64,000 nt of DNA from Alcaligenes parafaecalis (lineage in GTDB: Bacteria > Pseudomonadota > Gammaproteobacteria > Burkholderiales > Burkholderiaceae_B), in contig NZ_JAPKNA010000005.1 of NCBI RefSeq assembly GCF_026344135.1, forward strand, positions 186,001-250,000. Reading direction: 5' to 3'. Positions within the stretch are counted from its first letter, which is position 1. Each line of letters begins with the position of its first letter. Under the pieces are notes generated by a model. It was not told the DNA's origin. It searched no databases and was given only the letters and a program-made list of their open reading frames with translations. The position numbers and the translations under genes are program-made. Shown here piece after piece: positions 16,221 to 24,116 of the stretch.

Positions 16221-17852
16221 TTAGGCCTCCTGACGTTTTTTCAGGTGATTCGTGTTCACGCAGGCCGGGTTTTCCAAAGCGGCCAGGGCCACTGTTTTCA
16301 ACTCACCGCGCTGAATCTTGTTGGTCGAGGTCAGAGGCAGGGCATCCACAAACAGAACGTAGCCGGGCACCTTGAAGTAGGCCAGTTGGGTCAGACCCCA
16401 CTGCACCATTTCCTGGGCAGCCTGTTCGCGCTGCTCCTGGGTTTCGATTGGGTTGTGTGGCACCACCAGCGCCATCACTTCGTCGCCACGGATGGCGTCG
16501 GGCACAGCGGCCACAGCAATGGAGCGCACCAGCGGGTGCTGCTGCATGATGTTTTCCACTTCCACGGCAGCGATATTCTCGCCACTGCGACGGATCACGT
16601 TCTTTTTGCGATCTACAAAGTGCAGGTAGCCTTCTTCATCACGGCAAACAATATCGCCCGTGTGGAACCAGCCGCCTTCCCAGGCTTCGTCAGTCGCCGC
16701 CGGGTCTTTCCAGTAACCAGAGAAAAAGCCGTAGCGTGGGTTGTCACCCGCTGAGCGCACCAGCAGCTCACCGTTTTCACCGGCCTGAGCAGGTTCGCCA
16801 TCGTCTTTACGCAGCAGGACTTCCACCACAGGCATTTCCTTGCCGAAGCAGGAAGTACCGATGTGGCGTGGCTCGTGGTTGGCGATGATGCTGGCACCCG
16901 CGCCGGTTTCGGTCATGGCCCAGGCTTCCAGCAGAGGGAAGCCGAAGCGTTCTTCAAAAATAGGATGCAGGCCACGGTCCACACCGGCGCCAAAACCAAA
17001 GCGCACGCTATGTTGACGGTCTTTTTCGCTGGCCTCGGCCTTCATCAGAATGGCTGGCATCACGCCCAGGTAATGCACCACGGTTGCGCCGGACTCACGC
17101 ACCGACTCCCACCAGCTACGTGGATGGAAACGGTCCAGGGAGATCAGGCAACCGCCGGTCTTGATCATGGCCATGGTCGAGCAGGCCATCGCATTCATGT
17201 GGAACAGGGGCAGCGGAGTCAGCATGCGCTCTTTGCCATGCTCCAGCGAAACCAGGCCACCAATGTCGCGATACCACTCGCCAGCGTAATGAAAGTACTG
17301 GTTAGCCAGCATGCAGCCCTTGGGGCGGCCTGTGGTGCCAGAGGTGTACAGCAGGGCACATTCGCTGTTTTCATCAGGAATGTCACAGGAACGGGAGGCG
17401 GCGCGCTCCACCATCGGAGGCACATCACCATCGGCCATGATGGCAAAGGGCTGACCGGCACGCTGAGCCGCTTCCACCAGATCCTGGTGACGGCTGGGCA
17501 GGGCAATGGCCATGATCATTTCCGAATGGCCGATCAGGTATTCCAGCTCGGCAGCGCGCAGATCCGGGTTGATCGGCACAATGGATACGCCCAGGCTGTT
17601 CAGTGCAAACCAGTGCAGGAAGAACACAGGACGGTTCTCCAGCAGGATGCCCACGCGGTGGCCGTGGCCGTAGCCAGCAGCGGCGTAGCCGGCGCGCAAG
17701 GCGTCGATACGCTCCAGAGCCTGACCGTAAGTCAGCTCGCCCGCTTCAATACCGTAGATCTCGGCGGTCTCAGGCAGGGTACATACAAATGGCTTGTCGC
17801 CCCATTGTTGGGCGGTGTCTCGAAAAGCCTGGTAGACCGTGGTGTTGGCCAT
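16221..17852 (-). CDS. Acyl-CoA ligase (adenylate-forming), aryl/indole-acetate type inferred
   Basis: A 543-residue member of the acyl-adenylate family: P-loop LYTSGTTGRPKGCML (about residue 165), AWAMTETGAG as the A5 motif, HTGDIVCRDEEG (A7), DRKKNVIRRSGENIAAVEVEN (A8) and the A10 lysine in TSTNKIQRGEL. Similarity is to the carnitine/crotonobetaine-CoA ligase subgroup. I use ATG 17852 because AGGAG lies 8 nt upstream; a TTG codon precedes it. It sits between the dioxygenase beta-subunit and thiolase-like genes (19 and 4 bp gaps), so it should activate the carboxylate whose side chain is later removed, either indole-3-acetate itself or its oxidised form. Confidence 0.85.
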   Translation of the reverse strand: MANTTVYQAFRDTAQQWGDKPFVCTLPETAEIYGIEAGELTYGQALERIDALRAGYAAAGYGHGHRVGILLENRPVFFLHWFALNSLGVSIVPINPDLRAAELEYLIGHSEMIMAIALPSRHQDLVEAAQRAGQPFAIMADGDVPPMVERAASRSCDIPDENSECALLYTSGTTGRPKGCMLANQYFHYAGEWYRDIGGLVSLEHGKERMLTPLPLFHMNAMACSTMAMIKTGGCLISLDRFHPRSWWESVRESGATVVHYLGVMPAILMKAEASEKDRQHSVRFGFGAGVDRGLHPIFEERFGFPLLEAWAMTETGAGASIIANHEPRHIGTSCFGKEMPVVEVLLRKDDGEPAQAGENGELLVRSAGDNPRYGFFSGYWKDPAATDEAWEGGWFHTGDIVCRDEEGYLHFVDRKKNVIRRSGENIAAVEVENIMQQHPLVRSIAVAAVPDAIRGDEVMALVVPHNPIETQEQREQAAQEMVQWGLTQLAYFKVPGYVLFVDALPLTSTNKIQRGELKTVALAALENPACVNTNHLKKRQEA

Positions 17853-17871
17853 CAAAAATTCTCCTGTCCTG

Positions 17872-18354
17872 TCACATAAACAACTGGATATTGCCGAAAG
17901 GCGCGTCGCAATTAAGCAGATCCACCCGTTTCAGACGGATCTTCAAGGCGTCGTCCTGGCGCACCAGGGTGTAGGTATTCCAACCCACATAAATATCTTG
18001 GTTGTCGCCACGCGTTTCCGTGTAATGGAAGGCGCAACGCACGGTGTACTCGCCTTTTTCCTCGTCCATGCTTTCCACAGTGGGTTGCTGGAGCAAGTGA
18101 TGGCTGCGGCTCTTGGGCTGCTGGGAAAAGGTACGGCGGCCCGCCAGACGTTCCACACGGATACGCAGCAAGAGCTTGTCCTCGTGCATCAGGGACGCAT
18201 GCAAACGGGCGTCCTGCTGATCGTGCACCAAGGGCATCCAGTAGTAGCCATCCTCGGTGAACAGGTCGAGCCATTGCTCGTAGCGCTGTTCATCCAGCAG
18301 GCGGGCTTCCGCATACACAAAATCGATAAGGGCCTGACGGCTGATTTCGCTCAT
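17872..18354 (-). CDS. Aromatic-ring-hydroxylating dioxygenase beta subunit
   Basis: The 160-residue protein is the small structural subunit of a Rieske non-heme iron dioxygenase (NTF2-like fold): FVYAEARLLDEQRYEQWLDLFTEDGYYWMP near the N-terminus and RVERLAGRRTF in the middle are family hallmarks. Its gene follows the alpha-subunit gene by 2 bp. The alpha-beta hexamer would dihydroxylate the aromatic or indole ring. Confidence 0.93.
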   Translation of the reverse strand: MSEISRQALIDFVYAEARLLDEQRYEQWLDLFTEDGYYWMPLVHDQQDARLHASLMHEDKLLLRIRVERLAGRRTFSQQPKSRSHHLLQQPTVESMDEEKGEYTVRCAFHYTETRGDNQDIYVGWNTYTLVRQDDALKIRLKRVDLLNCDAPFGNIQLFM

Positions 18355-18356
18355 GG

Positions 18357-19694
18357 TTATTCCTCTTCTTTCTTGGCCTGCTGCTCGGGCAGCATGAACT
18401 TCAACCAGGCGCGGAACTGGGCGCGCATCTGCATTTCGCTGGTGCCGTTGATCACCACGTTCTTTTGCTGGTCTTCATCTTTTTCCACCAGACGGGCCAG
18501 GTTCATCCAGTCGCGACCACGCGACTGCAAACCGTGCTGGGCACGCTCGTACATTTCCAGGTCATCGTGACCGACCATGGAGGTCGGTGCGTTGATCAGG
18601 CGGTTGTACATCAGGGTGCGTTCCAGGAAGGTGTCAGGAGCACCCACCAGGCGGAAGGTCCAGGACTCCACCAGGGTCTTGTCTGCGGCCAGCGGCTTGA
18701 ACAAACGCAGGGTCTGGATCGGGCCCTTGACCATGATGTTGGGGAAGTAACAGGTGTTGTGACGCGTGTCGCCCAAAATGGCTTTGGCGCGCTCTTCACC
18801 ATAGGCTTCGACCATCTGGTCCCAGTAACCCGGAATTTCGGAGTAATCAGCGTGAATGGAATTGCTCACGCCGGTATGGCCGTGACCGTTTTCCCACACG
18901 CGGATGCCCATGCCTTCGTAGAACTCGTAAGGCGACATGAAAGGGGCAAACAGCTCAACCGCCATCGGCTTGGGCGTGCCCGGAGGGGCCGCTTCCCAGG
19001 CTTTCACAGCCGTACCGGCCGAAGACTCGTGCGCCACCATGGGGTGACAGGTATCGGTCTGGTTATCGACCAGCATTTTCCAGTTGCACTGGTGCATGTA
19101 GCGCATCACGCCACCGGCCACTTCCAGGCGGCCTTCGGGGGAGCGATCCACCATATTGTCGATGGTGCTCAGGGACTCGCCAAAGAAGTCCTCAAAGCTC
19201 ACACCTTCGTCGGCCAGGCGACAGAACACGAAATCGCGGTACACCTTGACGTTCTGTACCGCTGCCATGCCCTTGCTGCCTTCGGTGCATTCAAAGCCGG
19301 TGTTCTCGTAGCCTTTCTTCAAGGGGATGGACAGCAGGGAGCCGTCGGTCTTGAAAGTCCAGGCGTGGTAGGGGCAACGGAAGAATTTGCCCGTGTTGCC
19401 ACAGGTCTCGCCCGCCACTTGCACACCTTTGTGCGGGCAGCGGTTGTAGAGCACACGGATGCTGTCATCGGTATGGCGCACCATGATGACGGACTCAGTA
19501 CCGACCGTCGTGGTGTAGAAGTCGCCTTTATTAGGGACTTGGCTGGCATGGCCAACGTAGACCCAGGTATTGACGAACAACTGCTCCATCTCCAGTTCAA
19601 ACAGCTCCTGGTTGATGTACAAATCCTTGTGGACCTCGGCCTCGCGTACCAATTCGCGGATGGCCTGGGGATTATCACGATACTTTTCCATCAT
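18357..19694 (-). CDS. Aromatic-ring-hydroxylating dioxygenase alpha subunit (Rieske)
   Basis: This is a 445-residue catalytic subunit. The Rieske cluster ligands are C86-P-H88 and C107-P-Y-H110; the mononuclear iron ligands are in NWKMLVDNQTDTCHPMVAH (H217, H222 and a downstream Asp), with D214 as the bridging residue. Two adjacent ATGs start the gene; the second, at 19691, is better spaced from GGAG. The operon order reductase-alpha-beta-ligase-thiolase-DUF35-SDR resembles the ibuprofen ipf genes, in which an acyl-CoA side chain is removed after dioxygenation, and what I recall of the iad auxin loci. I infer 2,3-dioxygenation of indole-3-acetate or its CoA ester. Confidence 0.93.
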   Translation of the reverse strand: MMEKYRDNPQAIRELVREAEVHKDLYINQELFELEMEQLFVNTWVYVGHASQVPNKGDFYTTTVGTESVIMVRHTDDSIRVLYNRCPHKGVQVAGETCGNTGKFFRCPYHAWTFKTDGSLLSIPLKKGYENTGFECTEGSKGMAAVQNVKVYRDFVFCRLADEGVSFEDFFGESLSTIDNMVDRSPEGRLEVAGGVMRYMHQCNWKMLVDNQTDTCHPMVAHESSAGTAVKAWEAAPPGTPKPMAVELFAPFMSPYEFYEGMGIRVWENGHGHTGVSNSIHADYSEIPGYWDQMVEAYGEERAKAILGDTRHNTCYFPNIMVKGPIQTLRLFKPLAADKTLVESWTFRLVGAPDTFLERTLMYNRLINAPTSMVGHDDLEMYERAQHGLQSRGRDWMNLARLVEKDEDQQKNVVINGTSEMQMRAQFRAWLKFMLPEQQAKKEEE

Positions 19695-19715
19695 GTTCTC
19701 CGTCGCCCTAGGGCT

Positions 19716-20687
19716 TTATAGATCCAGCACCAGACGCGGGGTCTTGGCGCGGGAAATACAGATCTGGATGACCTTGTTGCTGGCTTTTTCCGAGTCGCTC
19801 AGGAAATAGTCGCGGTGGTCAACCTCGCCTTCGATCACATCACAGGTACAGACGCCACACTCGCCGCGCTTGCAGTCGATCATGGGGTCCAGACCCTGCT
19901 CTTCCATCACGTCCACAATGGTCTTGTCGGCGGGAATTTGCAGGGTGACACCGCTTTGGCGCAGTTCCACTTCAAAAGGCTGGTCGCCTTCCTGGGGAGC
20001 GGCAGTAATGAACAGCTCGAAGTGAACATGGTCGGTAGGCCAGCCGCGTTGCTTGCAGGCTTCGATCACGGCATCAATCATGCCTTTGGGGCCACAGACG
20101 TAAATGTGCTGGTCTTTGGACAGACCGTCGAGCAAGGTATTCAGGCAGAAACGGCCTTCGCTGTCGTCGGCGTAGTGGCGCAGGGCCGGGCCGGACAGGG
20201 CGCTCAGCTCGTCCAGAAAGGCCAGTTGCTCCACACTGCGACCTGCGTAGTGCAGTTGGTAAGGGCGGCCTTGGTGATGCAGGGCAGCGGCCATGCTGGC
20301 AATCGGGGTGATACCGATACCACCGGCAATCAGCACGGTTTCGGTTTCGCCATTGGCAGCGGCATGCAGGGGGAAATCGTTCTTGGGACCTGCCACACGC
20401 AACGTATCGCCTACTTTCAGGCTGTGCATGAAGCGCGAACCACCCGAGCTATTGTCTTCCAGGCGCACGCCCAGACGGTAACAGCTTGGACCCTGTGCCG
20501 TGTCGGCATCCAGCGAAATCAAGGAATAACAGCGGTGATCGTTCAGATCAGGAATCTGTACCTGCAGGTGCGAACCCGGCGCAAACGCGGGCAGGGAACC
20601 GGCCTGGGCAGGCTCTAGCGTAAAACTGCGAATCAGCGGGGATGCGTTCTGGATGTCCCGGATGACGAGTTCAAAAGTATCCATCAT
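19716..20687 (-). CDS. Phthalate-dioxygenase-reductase-type electron transfer protein
   Basis: The 323-residue protein supplies electrons to the adjacent dioxygenase. It has an N-terminal flavin-binding barrel (CYSLISLD), an NAD-binding domain (VLIAGGIGITPIASMAAAL) and a C-terminal plant-type 2Fe-2S domain with C272, C277 and C280 in CKRGECGVCTC and a fourth Cys near 310. This flavin-NAD-ferredoxin order is that of the PDR/VanB class. I take one of the paired ATGs at 20687/20684 as start; the open frame extends upstream but without family similarity. First gene of the operon, 21 bp before the alpha-subunit gene. Confidence 0.9.
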   Translation of the reverse strand: MMDTFELVIRDIQNASPLIRSFTLEPAQAGSLPAFAPGSHLQVQIPDLNDHRCYSLISLDADTAQGPSCYRLGVRLEDNSSGGSRFMHSLKVGDTLRVAGPKNDFPLHAAANGETETVLIAGGIGITPIASMAAALHHQGRPYQLHYAGRSVEQLAFLDELSALSGPALRHYADDSEGRFCLNTLLDGLSKDQHIYVCGPKGMIDAVIEACKQRGWPTDHVHFELFITAAPQEGDQPFEVELRQSGVTLQIPADKTIVDVMEEQGLDPMIDCKRGECGVCTCDVIEGEVDHRDYFLSDSEKASNKVIQICISRAKTPRLVLDL

Positions 20688-20960
20688 GTGCCTACCATTG
20701 AGCATGACTACATCAATTACCCAGCCGAAAAGGCCAAGCCATGGCATGATGTAGCGCCGCAGGGGGCAATGGGACGGTATCGCGTAACCTGAAAAAGGCT
20801 GCGTAAGGCTCGTCTACTGTCTCCGCTAAAACCGGCTGCCTGACACCAAGACTGGCTGTACGGCTGGATCTCTATTCATTCTTTTGTGAATTTATTTTAT
20901 TGATGAATAGTTTACGGATAAATATATACTGCCGAATATAATGGAAAACCACTAGGTGAG
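20688..20960 (-). promoter_or_regulatory. Promoter and operator region of the dioxygenase operon
   Basis: An A/T-rich stretch (20870-20945) contains an 8-bp inverted repeat CTATTCAT/ATGAATAG (20872-20879, 20903-20910) and ATATAT-N6-GAATAT (20922-20939), which resembles the ATATTY-N6-RAATAT sites found near the first MarR gene. The 9-mer AATAGTTTA (20906-20914) also occurs at 13202-13210. I infer that this is the regulated promoter of the operon; no gene is present. Confidence 0.45.
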
Positions 20961-20993
20961 AAAACAGCAGAACCGCATGGTACACAGTTCTGC
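20961..20993 (-). terminator. Probable terminator of the isatin-hydrolase-like gene
   Basis: GCAGAAC (20967-20973) and GTTCTGC (20987-20993) form a 7-bp stem with a 13-nt loop, and TGTTTTC follows on the minus strand. It lies 22 bp after the stop codon of the cyclase-family gene. Confidence 0.5.
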
Positions 20994-21014
20994 CACTTCC
21001 CCACCGTTTTCTAC

Positions 21015-21803
21015 TTACTGAGCAACCAGTGCGACCACGCGCAGTGGGCTGCCGGAACCGCCTTCAATCTTCAGAGGGGCCGACATGATCAGTGCACCTT
21101 GAGGGGGCAACTGATCCAGGTTGCACAGACACTGCAAACCGTAGCGGTTGGCACCGTGCATCAGGGTGTGGCAAGGGTAGCCAATGGGCCAAGCGTAGGA
21201 TTGGCCAGCATCGGTGTTGATGGTTTCAACGCCAAAACCGTGAACCTTGCGCTCGTGAATCATCCACTCCACCGCTTCCTGAGCTGGGCCAGGCGTGTGG
21301 GCACCGTCTTCACGCATGTTCAGGAACGCCTCCGCGTCGTTCACACGCTTGGACCAGTCGGTGCGGAACAGCACCCAGGCGCCTTCAGGAATACGGCCAT
21401 GCTTGGCTTCCCAGTTCAACAGGAACTCGGAGGTCAGGATGAAATCTTCGTTCTGGGCCACTTCAGCAGAAGCATCAACCACCACGGCAGGGCGCAGGAA
21501 GTTGTCCACCGGAATGGTGTCGACGGTGTTGTCTGGATGGTCCTTGCCGGAGATCCAGTGCGCAGGCGCGTCAAAGTGGGTACCTGTGTGTTCGCCACAG
21601 GTAAAGTTGTTCCAGTACCAGCCTGGGCCGTTTTCATCGTATTGGCTGATGCGCTCAATCGAGAAACCGGCAGTCTGGCCAAATTGGGGGGGCAACTGCA
21701 AAGCAGGGAAGCTGGGGGACAGAGTCTGGGTCAGGTCTACGAAACGGACCTGCTTGCTGTCAATCGCCTGGATCAGGCCTGCCAATGGGTGCTTGTCGCT
21801 CAT
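21015..21803 (-). CDS. Isatin hydrolase-like metal-dependent hydrolase (cyclase / kynurenine formamidase family)
   Basis: The 262-residue protein carries the metal-binding motif HxGTHxDxPxH as H72-T-G-T-H76-F-D78-A-P-A-H82. Surrounding segments (GPGWYWNNFTCGEHTG, the TDWSKR segment, NLDQLPPQGAL) resemble what I recall of the manganese-dependent isatin hydrolase branch more than KynB. Isatin hydrolase opens the lactam of isatin to isatinate, a step in the isatin route of indole-3-acetate breakdown described for Bradyrhizobium. It lies between the dioxygenase operon and the nitrilase operon on the same strand, behind its own promoter region. Kynurenine formamidase activity is the main alternative. 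Confidence 0.82.
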   Translation of the reverse strand: MSDKHPLAGLIQAIDSKQVRFVDLTQTLSPSFPALQLPPQFGQTAGFSIERISQYDENGPGWYWNNFTCGEHTGTHFDAPAHWISGKDHPDNTVDTIPVDNFLRPAVVVDASAEVAQNEDFILTSEFLLNWEAKHGRIPEGAWVLFRTDWSKRVNDAEAFLNMREDGAHTPGPAQEAVEWMIHERKVHGFGVETINTDAGQSYAWPIGYPCHTLMHGANRYGLQCLCNLDQLPPQGALIMSAPLKIEGGSGSPLRVVALVAQ

Positions 21804-21881
21804 TTCATCTCCTACATGGATCTTATGTCATCGTTATCGTTGCCTGCCCGGTGCGCATCGCGCCCTGCAGGATAGGGATAC

Positions 21882-21895
21882 GCTGTGTACACAGC
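21882..21895. promoter_or_regulatory. Perfect 14-bp palindrome upstream of the isatin-hydrolase-like gene
   Basis: GCTGTGTACACAGC is its own reverse complement and lies 79 nt upstream of the hydrolase start codon in the gap before the nitrilase gene. It may be an operator; it does not resemble the A/T-rich MarR-type sites. Confidence 0.4.
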
Positions 21896-22006
21896 CCGGT
21901 CCCTCTAGCCGGCACTGCCCATCCCAAGACGGACAGCTTGCATCTTTAACCACGGTAGCCAGGCTGCAATGGTGATTTTGGCAGACCCGAGACTGCCGGG
22001 CCTGTC

Positions 22007-22043
22007 AAAAAACGGTCCCGATCCACACTGGGAAAGAGACCGT
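22007..22043 (-). terminator. Rho-independent terminator of the nitrilase operon
   Basis: ACGGTC (22012-22017) and GACCGT (22038-22043) form the base of a stem, and a T run (TTTTTTG) follows on the minus strand. It is 11 bp after the nitrilase stop codon and marks the end of the unit that begins with the monooxygenase/reductase fusion gene. Confidence 0.7.
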
Positions 22044-22054
22044 CTTGAACCTTC

Positions 22055-23086
22055 TTACACTTCCTTGTCGTCCAGAACGGAGAACTCGGCAGGATTCAGG
22101 TCTGGCTGGGACGCTGCGTCGCCTTCGTAAAAGCGGGCAGGCGTCAGTGCCTTGCGGTTCACACGCAGGTCAAACACGTCAAAACGGTTGTAGTGACCGG
22201 TGATGTCGTGCATTTGACGCGGCTGGATGCAGCGCGACAGATCGATGTCGGCGTAGGCAATGCCTTCCTTGTCGATCAGTGGTTCGCCCTGAACGCGGCC
22301 GTCGGGGCCAATAATGCCCGAGAACGCGCTGTTGGGGCGAGCCAGCAGTTCACGTGCTTCAGGATGGCTGGCCGCCATGGCTTCGATGATTTCCTCGGAA
22401 ACCGTCGAGCAAGCCACAACCGTAAACACCTTGCCTTCAAAGCAATGAGCAGCAGCACGCAGGCGAATCGCTTCGGCCATATCGTAGTCTTTCGGTGCCA
22501 CGGGCAGGGCGATGTAGCTGGCAACGTGGACCAGTTCACCTTGCGACAACAGGCTGAAACGAGCCAGCGTGTTGGTGTTTTCACCGCAAGCCAAGGCACC
22601 CAGCGGGCCAATCGTGGTGTCATGAACACGCATCGAGGAGGCGTCGCCGTTGGCCCAGGTCAGCTTTTCAGCCCAGGTTGGAACCAGTTTGCGGTGACGG
22701 CCCAGAATGCGGCCGTCCGCGCCGATGGTGACCAGCGTGTTGTAAATGGTGCCGATGCCAACGGGACTGCGCTCGTTCACACCCAACACCACGTTGACCT
22801 TGCGCTGACGACAAACTTGCGCAACCTTCTGGATCTCGGGACCGGGAACTTCGATGGCCGATTTGCACAGGCGCTCGAACCACGGGCTGCCCTCGATCGG
22901 GTTCATCACCCAGCTCCAGTAAGGGTAGCCAGAGACGAACACCTCGGGGAAGGCGATCAGCTCGGCACCGTTGTCGGCTGCTTCATTGATCAGACGACAT
23001 ACTTTTTCGATGGTCGCATTCGTGTCCAGGAACACAGGCGCTGCCTGTACGGCGGCGGCCTTGAACTGACGCAATTCCAGCATCAT
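22055..23086 (-). CDS. Nitrilase-family carbon-nitrogen hydrolase
   Basis: A 343-residue nitrilase with the catalytic triad E48 (AFPEVFVSGYPYW), K133 (GRHRKLVPTW) and C167 (GALACGEN). The length and the GYP and HRKLVPT motifs fit true nitrilases of aliphatic or arylacetonitriles rather than amidases. Paired ATGs at 23086/23083; AAGGAG suits the second. It is the last gene of the operon with the ring-attacking enzymes. In an auxin pathway, indole-3-acetonitrile to indole-3-acetate is the natural guess. An amidase-like action on a nitrogenous ring-cleavage product is the alternative. Confidence 0.85.
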   Translation of the reverse strand: MMLELRQFKAAAVQAAPVFLDTNATIEKVCRLINEAADNGAELIAFPEVFVSGYPYWSWVMNPIEGSPWFERLCKSAIEVPGPEIQKVAQVCRQRKVNVVLGVNERSPVGIGTIYNTLVTIGADGRILGRHRKLVPTWAEKLTWANGDASSMRVHDTTIGPLGALACGENTNTLARFSLLSQGELVHVASYIALPVAPKDYDMAEAIRLRAAAHCFEGKVFTVVACSTVSEEIIEAMAASHPEARELLARPNSAFSGIIGPDGRVQGEPLIDKEGIAYADIDLSRCIQPRQMHDITGHYNRFDVFDLRVNRKALTPARFYEGDAASQPDLNPAEFSVLDDKEV

Positions 23087-23098
23087 GCTCTCCTTTAC

Positions 23099-24022
23099 TT
23101 AGTTTTGTGGGGTCACGTCCACGATGGGGTGACGCAATTCGCCAATGCCTTCAACCACAGCGTGCACCACGTCACCAGGCCACATCCACTCTTGAGGAGT
23201 ACGGCCAGCGCCCACGCCTTCTGGGGTGCCAGTAGCGATGATGTCACCGGGTTCCAGCGTGATACCGGCACTGATGTCAGCGATCAGGTCGTTCACGTTG
23301 AACAGCATGTGCTTGGTGTTGGAGCTTTGCTTGGTCACACCGTTCAGCGTCAGGCTCAGGTTCAGGTTGTGTGGATCGGTCAGCTCATCAGCCGTCACGA
23401 TCACAGGACCGAAAGGAGCGTAGGTGTCCTGGCCTTTGGAGTAGATCCACTGACCGGCACGACGGCAGTCGCGGGCGCTCACGTCGATCATGACGGAGTA
23501 ACCGAACACGTACTTCAGGGCGTCTTCTTTAGCCACGCGCTGAGCACGGGTGCCCATGATCACGGCCAGTTCCACTTCCCAGTCCATTTGCTGAGTGATG
23601 TTCTTGTTGTGCTCGATGGCATCGCCAGGGCCAACCACGGTGGTTGGTGGCTTGGAGAAAATCACAGGCTGTTTGGGCAGCTCTTTGGAGGTGTCCAGAG
23701 TGCGGCTGGATTCGGCCACGTGTTCCACGTAGTTCAGGCCGATACCAAAGATGTTCTTGCGTGGGCGTGGGATAGGAGCCAGCAGTTTGACGTTGGCCAA
23801 AGGCAGGGCCACACCAAAAGGCATATCGTCGGCGTAGGTTTCCAGCAAGCGAGCCGTGGAGGTCACAGCGGCTGGGCCCAGGTCGATGAAATCGAGCATA
23901 TTGTCAGGCAGCATGTGGCCGGTGGCGTCACCCAAGTAACCCAGGTCAACGACCAGATCACCCACAATGGCACCCAGGCGGCCAGCGGCAGCAACTTCAC
24001 TACGGTACGTTACAAGACGCAT
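23099..24022 (-). CDS. Fumarylacetoacetate hydrolase-family protein
   Basis: The 307-residue protein has the FAH fold: FGIGLNYVEHV, the metal-binding acidic set including the DWEVELAVIMG glutamates, GYSVMIDVSARD, and TGTPEGVGAGRTP near the C-terminus. Such enzymes hydrolyse C-C bonds of diketo acids (fumarylpyruvate, acylpyruvates) or isomerise them. It follows the gentisate-dioxygenase-like cupin gene, which fits cleavage of the ring-fission product to central metabolites. Gap of 12 bp to the nitrilase gene. Confidence 0.88.
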   Translation of the reverse strand: MRLVTYRSEVAAAGRLGAIVGDLVVDLGYLGDATGHMLPDNMLDFIDLGPAAVTSTARLLETYADDMPFGVALPLANVKLLAPIPRPRKNIFGIGLNYVEHVAESSRTLDTSKELPKQPVIFSKPPTTVVGPGDAIEHNKNITQQMDWEVELAVIMGTRAQRVAKEDALKYVFGYSVMIDVSARDCRRAGQWIYSKGQDTYAPFGPVIVTADELTDPHNLNLSLTLNGVTKQSSNTKHMLFNVNDLIADISAGITLEPGDIIATGTPEGVGAGRTPQEWMWPGDVVHAVVEGIGELRHPIVDVTPQN

Positions 24023-24072
24023 TTCTATCTCCAGATTGGGCCATCTCTACAGATGGCTTGAATGAATCGGGT

Positions 24073-24092
24073 CGGCCTGCCGTGGCAGGCCG
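24073..24092 (-). other. Intercistronic stem-loop between cupin and FAH genes
   Basis: CGGCCTGCC and GGCAGGCCG form a perfect 9-bp stem with a 2-nt GT turn in the 94-bp gap. No T-tract follows on the minus strand, so it more likely stabilises or marks processing of the mRNA than ends transcription. Confidence 0.5.
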
Positions 24093-24116
24093 TCCAAATA
24101 GGTTAAACAAGTAGTC

